Origin: Sphingomonadaceae bacterium
GTDB lineage: Bacteria > Pseudomonadota > Alphaproteobacteria > Sphingomonadales > Sphingomonadaceae
Assembly: GCA_019454625.1 (NCBI GenBank)
Contig: JACFNY010000052.1
Coordinates: 1-9,940 of the forward strand
Direction of reading: 5' to 3'
DNA: 9,940 bases
The notes beneath the pieces were generated by a model, which was not told where the DNA came from, searched no databases, and worked only from the letters and a program-made list of their open reading frames with translations. Positions 7,632 to 9,940 of the stretch are shown here, one piece after another; within the stretch, counting starts at the first letter, position 1; each line of letters begins with the position of its first letter. The translations under genes and the position numbers were made by a program.

Positions 7632-8765
7632 TCAGCCGCCGATGCTCGCCGCATAAACCCGCATCCAGTTTTCGCCCATCACCTTGTCGATCTCTTCCTT
7701 GCTCCACCCCCGGCGAACCATCTCGGCGCGAACCGCCGGCAGCTTCGAAATGTCCTCGAAGCCCTGCGCATACTGGATCGGGTCCTGGACATAGGTCATC
7801 TCCGGCGGGAACGCGAAGGACTCGTCAGGATGGATGACGGACGTCGCGCCCGTCGTGAAGTCGCCGCCGATGCCGATGTGATCGACCCCGACGAGCCTTT
7901 TCAGATAATCGAGTTCATCCACGTAGCGCTTCACGTCGGCGCGCCGTTTCGGCTCCTTGCGCTTGCCGACGTCGTCGCGGCCCCAGCTCATGAACGGGTC
8001 GATGGCGCTGACGCCGAAAAGGCCGCCGGTTCCGGCGATCCCCTCGATCACGCGGTCGGATGTGTTGCGCGGATTTGCGTTGAGCGCCGCGACATTCGAA
8101 TGCGTGCAAACGACAGGTCGCTCCGCCATCGCGATGATGTCGAGACTGGAGCGTTCCCCCGTATGGCCGCCGACATCCACGAGGATACCCAGCGACTGCA
8201 TTTGCGCGACGATTTCCCGCCCCGCCTTGGTGAGGCCGACGTGCGGGTCAAGGCAGCCGCCGGCAAAGGCATTGGTCAGGTTGTAGATGAGGCCGGCGAC
8301 GCGAAGGCCGAGCTCGTAGAAAAGCCGCATCGTCGTCTTCGGCGGCTTCGACCACCAGTCGCTTTCGCCTTTCATCACGAAGAGATCGGCCTCCTGCCAG
8401 CCGATCGTGAGGGAGATCCTGCCTTCCTGCTTGATGCGGCGGATGTCGGCGGCGGTTTTCGCGATCTCCACATCCTTTGAATTTTGTGCCGCGAACTCGA
8501 GCAGCTGCGACATCTGGAGAAGCGTCGGCAGCATACTGACGTTCCAGCAATCGACCCCGCCCTTGCGGAGCAAGGCGAGATACCCGGGCGTCGGCGCGGC
8601 CGGGCTGCACCCGTCGACGACAATCGGTCCGATCGGCGCCGCCTCCGCCTCCGCCTCGACCGTACCGGCAGCGGCGGAACCGGCCGCAGCCGTACCCGTT
8701 GCAGCGGCAAGAAGGCTTCCTCCGGCGAATTTTATCAGTCCGCGACGGTTCATTTCAGACGTCAT
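7632..8765 (-). CDS. Tat-exported M19-type (membrane dipeptidase family) protein with atypical metal site
   Basis: M19 enzymes are zinc TIM-barrel dipeptidases. The 377-residue product begins with a twin-arginine signal (NRRGLIKF at 6-13, hydrophobic Ala/Gly-rich core to ~34), so it is probably folded before export to the periplasm. M19-like features are YELGLRVAGLIYNLTNAFAG (150-169), GLTKAGREIVAQM, LVDVGGHTGERSSLD (195-209), VVCTHSNVAALNANPRN (218-234, H222) and GVDHIGIGGDF (293-303, D302). The usual N-terminal DGHND motif is DGCSP here (51-55), so the HxD metal ligands are absent. GWQEAD (122-127) stands where GxEGG normally supplies the bridging Glu, and the first His (H201) is shifted. 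M19 family membership is clear; dipeptidase activity is uncertain. The ATG overlaps the S9 stop by one base (TGATG) and has GGGAG 8 bases upstream. The GTG at 8768 and ATG at 8753 are less likely starts. No lipobox is seen. Confidence 0.9.
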   Translation of the reverse strand: MTSEMNRRGLIKFAGGSLLAAATGTAAAGSAAAGTVEAEAEAAPIGPIVVDGCSPAAPTPGYLALLRKGGVDCWNVSMLPTLLQMSQLLEFAAQNSKDVEIAKTAADIRRIKQEGRISLTIGWQEADLFVMKGESDWWSKPPKTTMRLFYELGLRVAGLIYNLTNAFAGGCLDPHVGLTKAGREIVAQMQSLGILVDVGGHTGERSSLDIIAMAERPVVCTHSNVAALNANPRNTSDRVIEGIAGTGGLFGVSAIDPFMSWGRDDVGKRKEPKRRADVKRYVDELDYLKRLVGVDHIGIGGDFTTGATSVIHPDESFAFPPEMTYVQDPIQYAQGFEDISKLPAVRAEMVRRGWSKEEIDKVMGENWMRVYAASIGG

Positions 8766-9940
8766 CACTCAGTCTCCCGCAAAACCTGCTCCGCCCTTTG
8801 CGCGAACGGCATCGGCGGCTCCTCGTGCTTCAAATGCCGGACGAAGAATCCCGCGAGCCGGCGTGCGACATAGGGGTGATACCCGACGTCGTGGGCCGCG
8901 TTCGGAACGTACACGAGATCGAACTCCTTGCCGGCCCGGATCAGCGCGTCCGACAGCGCGACGGTCTGGTTGAAGGGCACGTTCTGGTCGATCTCGCCGG
9001 CGACCAGCATCAGCCTGCCCTGAAGACGATCCGCGAGGTGCAGATTGTCGACCCGGGAATAGGCATCGGCCCCGGCCTTGCCCGGAACACCGAAGAATCG
9101 CTCGACCGAGATCGACGAGATCATCGTGCGATAGTCGTGCGGGCCCGCGATCGAGACGGCCGCCTTGTAGAAATCCGGAAACAACAGGATGGCACGTGCC
9201 GAAGCATAGCCGCCGAATGAAATGCCGGTGATGCCGACGCGCTCCAGATCCATGTAGGGCCGGGTCCGCGCAGCGGACCTGATCCCGGCGACATGATCGG
9301 CGAGCGCGAACGAATCCTCGTCCTTCATCGGCGCCATGTGGAAGGCCCGCGATCGCCGCGGCGTGCCGCGCCCGTCCTGAATGACGATGACGAACCCCAG
9401 TTCCGCGAGCGCCTGCATCCACGCGGCACGCGCGCCGAACGCGTCCGTGAACCCCTGCGGCGCGAACGAGACCTGCGGCCCGGCATAGATCTGCTCGATC
9501 ACCGGATAGCGCCTGCGCTTGTCGAAGGTCGTCGGCTTCAGGAGAACGCCGTGGATGTCGTGCGCGCCGTCGGCGCTTTTCGCGACGAACCGCTCCGGCG
9601 GCGACCACCCGGCCTCGAACAGCGCGCCTGCATCCGCATCGACGAGATCGGCGATGAGCGTGCCCTCTGACGAGCGCACGACCGTGCGCGGCGGTTCCGA
9701 CACGGTCGAGTAGGTATCGACGAAATAGCGCCCGCCGGGCGAGAAGCGGCGCACCGGCGTATCATAATGCCCGTTGAGGCCCCGCGCCGGAAAGTTGGTA
9801 TAGGCGTGGTCCGCGTTCTCCGGCGTCAGCAGCTTCAGGCCGCTTCCGTCAAGATCGACGCGGTACAGATGGCGATAATAGGGATTGCGCCCCTCCTCCC
9901 TGCCGCCCGCCGTGAAATAAACGACGCCCGCCGCCTCGTC
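8765..9940 (-). CDS. S9 (DPP-IV/prolyl oligopeptidase-like) serine peptidase, C-terminal part, 5' truncated by window
   Basis: S9 peptidases cleave short peptides, often after proline or alanine, using a beta-propeller joined to an alpha/beta-hydrolase domain. The frame is open to the right edge, giving 391 visible residues numbered from there. Residues 1-110 match the end of a DPP-IV N-terminal propeller (YFTAGGREEGRNPYYRHLYR, LLTPENADH, RRFSPGGRYFVDTYS). The hydrolase domain follows (~115-375), with YPVIEQIYAGP, VIVIQDGRG (oxyanion region) and the nucleophile motif GISFGGY (S241). The probable catalytic Asp is D318 (GEIDQNV) and the His is H350 (NAAHDVG), so the triad looks complete. DPP-IV-like enzymes have roughly 700-800 residues, so the N-terminal propeller and any signal peptide lie outside the window. 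It overlaps the M19 ATG by one base, suggesting one transcript and joint peptide breakdown, probably in the periplasm. Substrate preference cannot be read from this fragment. The GTG at 9754 is internal. Confidence 0.93.
   Translation of the reverse strand, partial: DEAAGVVYFTAGGREEGRNPYYRHLYRVDLDGSGLKLLTPENADHAYTNFPARGLNGHYDTPVRRFSPGGRYFVDTYSTVSEPPRTVVRSSEGTLIADLVDADAGALFEAGWSPPERFVAKSADGAHDIHGVLLKPTTFDKRRRYPVIEQIYAGPQVSFAPQGFTDAFGARAAWMQALAELGFVIVIQDGRGTPRRSRAFHMAPMKDEDSFALADHVAGIRSAARTRPYMDLERVGITGISFGGYASARAILLFPDFYKAAVSIAGPHDYRTMISSISVERFFGVPGKAGADAYSRVDNLHLADRLQGRLMLVAGEIDQNVPFNQTVALSDALIRAGKEFDLVYVPNAAHDVGYHPYVARRLAGFFVRHLKHEEPPMPFAQRAEQVLRETE
8774..8778 (-). promoter_or_regulatory. 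Ribosome-binding site of the M19-type gene
   Basis: GGGAG on the minus strand lies 8 bases before the ATG at 8765, inside the last codons of the S9 peptidase gene. The in-frame ATG at 8753 has no comparable purine run at that distance. This site therefore decides in favour of the 8765 start and supports translational coupling of the two peptidase genes. Confidence 0.7.

Noticed and set aside
8639..8700. Repeated GCC-TCC units and an Ala/Glu-rich stretch in the M19 gene as a tandem repeat or regulatory element
   Set aside because: This is the Ala-rich segment just after the Tat signal, a common low-complexity linker, and the repeat is too short and imperfect to treat as an element.
8766..8768. 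GTG at 8768 as the M19 start
   Set aside because: The adjacent ATG at 8765 is the stronger start, gives the usual TGATG coupling, and is better spaced from GGGAG.
7516..9940. A lasso-peptide biosynthetic cluster
   Set aside because: An S9 peptidase next to FecI/FecR-type regulators recalls such clusters, but no precursor peptide, B/C maturation genes or transporter is present in the window. The visible S9 features fit a general DPP-IV-like enzyme.
1..9940. CRISPR arrays, tRNA or rRNA genes, insertion sequences, phage genes
   Set aside because: No spaced direct repeats, RNA gene signatures, transposase motifs or terminal inverted repeats were seen. Nearly the whole window is covered by the five genes.

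Overview
The window is GC-rich, densely coded DNA from what looks like an alphaproteobacterium. A cyclic beta-1,2-glucan synthase, a FecI/FecR-type regulatory pair and Tat-exported peptidases together suggest Sphingomonadales or a relative. That placement is an inference from gene content and style; there is no rRNA or other phylogenetic marker here. Five protein-coding genes fill almost all of the sequence, and both end genes are cut by the window edges.

Left part (2-5812, + strand): the C-terminal ~1936 residues of a very large NdvB/Cgs-type cyclic beta-1,2-glucan synthase. The visible part carries the central glycoamylase-like domain and the C-terminal GH94 (glycoside phosphorylase-like) region. 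The GT84 glucosyltransferase domain expected in this family would lie upstream of the window.

Right part (5847-9940, - strand), read in transcription order from the right edge: a DPP-IV-like S9 serine peptidase (N-terminus missing); a Tat-exported M19 dipeptidase-like protein whose start overlaps the S9 stop by one base (TGATG); a 116-base gap holding two hairpins, the second followed by six U; an ECF (FecI-like) sigma factor; and a FecR-type anti-sigma/transducer that overlaps the sigma gene by 8 bases. fecR and the glucan synthase converge with only 34 bases between them.

The minus-strand genes read as two translationally coupled pairs: an envelope peptide-hydrolysis pair (S9 + M19) and a cell-surface-signalling pair (sigma + FecR). 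Such sets commonly sit near a TonB-dependent receptor, but none lies in this window, so the signal and target genes are unknown. The points most worth a second look are the M19 protein, which lacks the usual HxD metal-binding motif and probably the bridging Glu, and the terminator-like hairpin that ends 11 bases before the sigma-factor ATG. I did not find a clearly undescribed multi-gene system.
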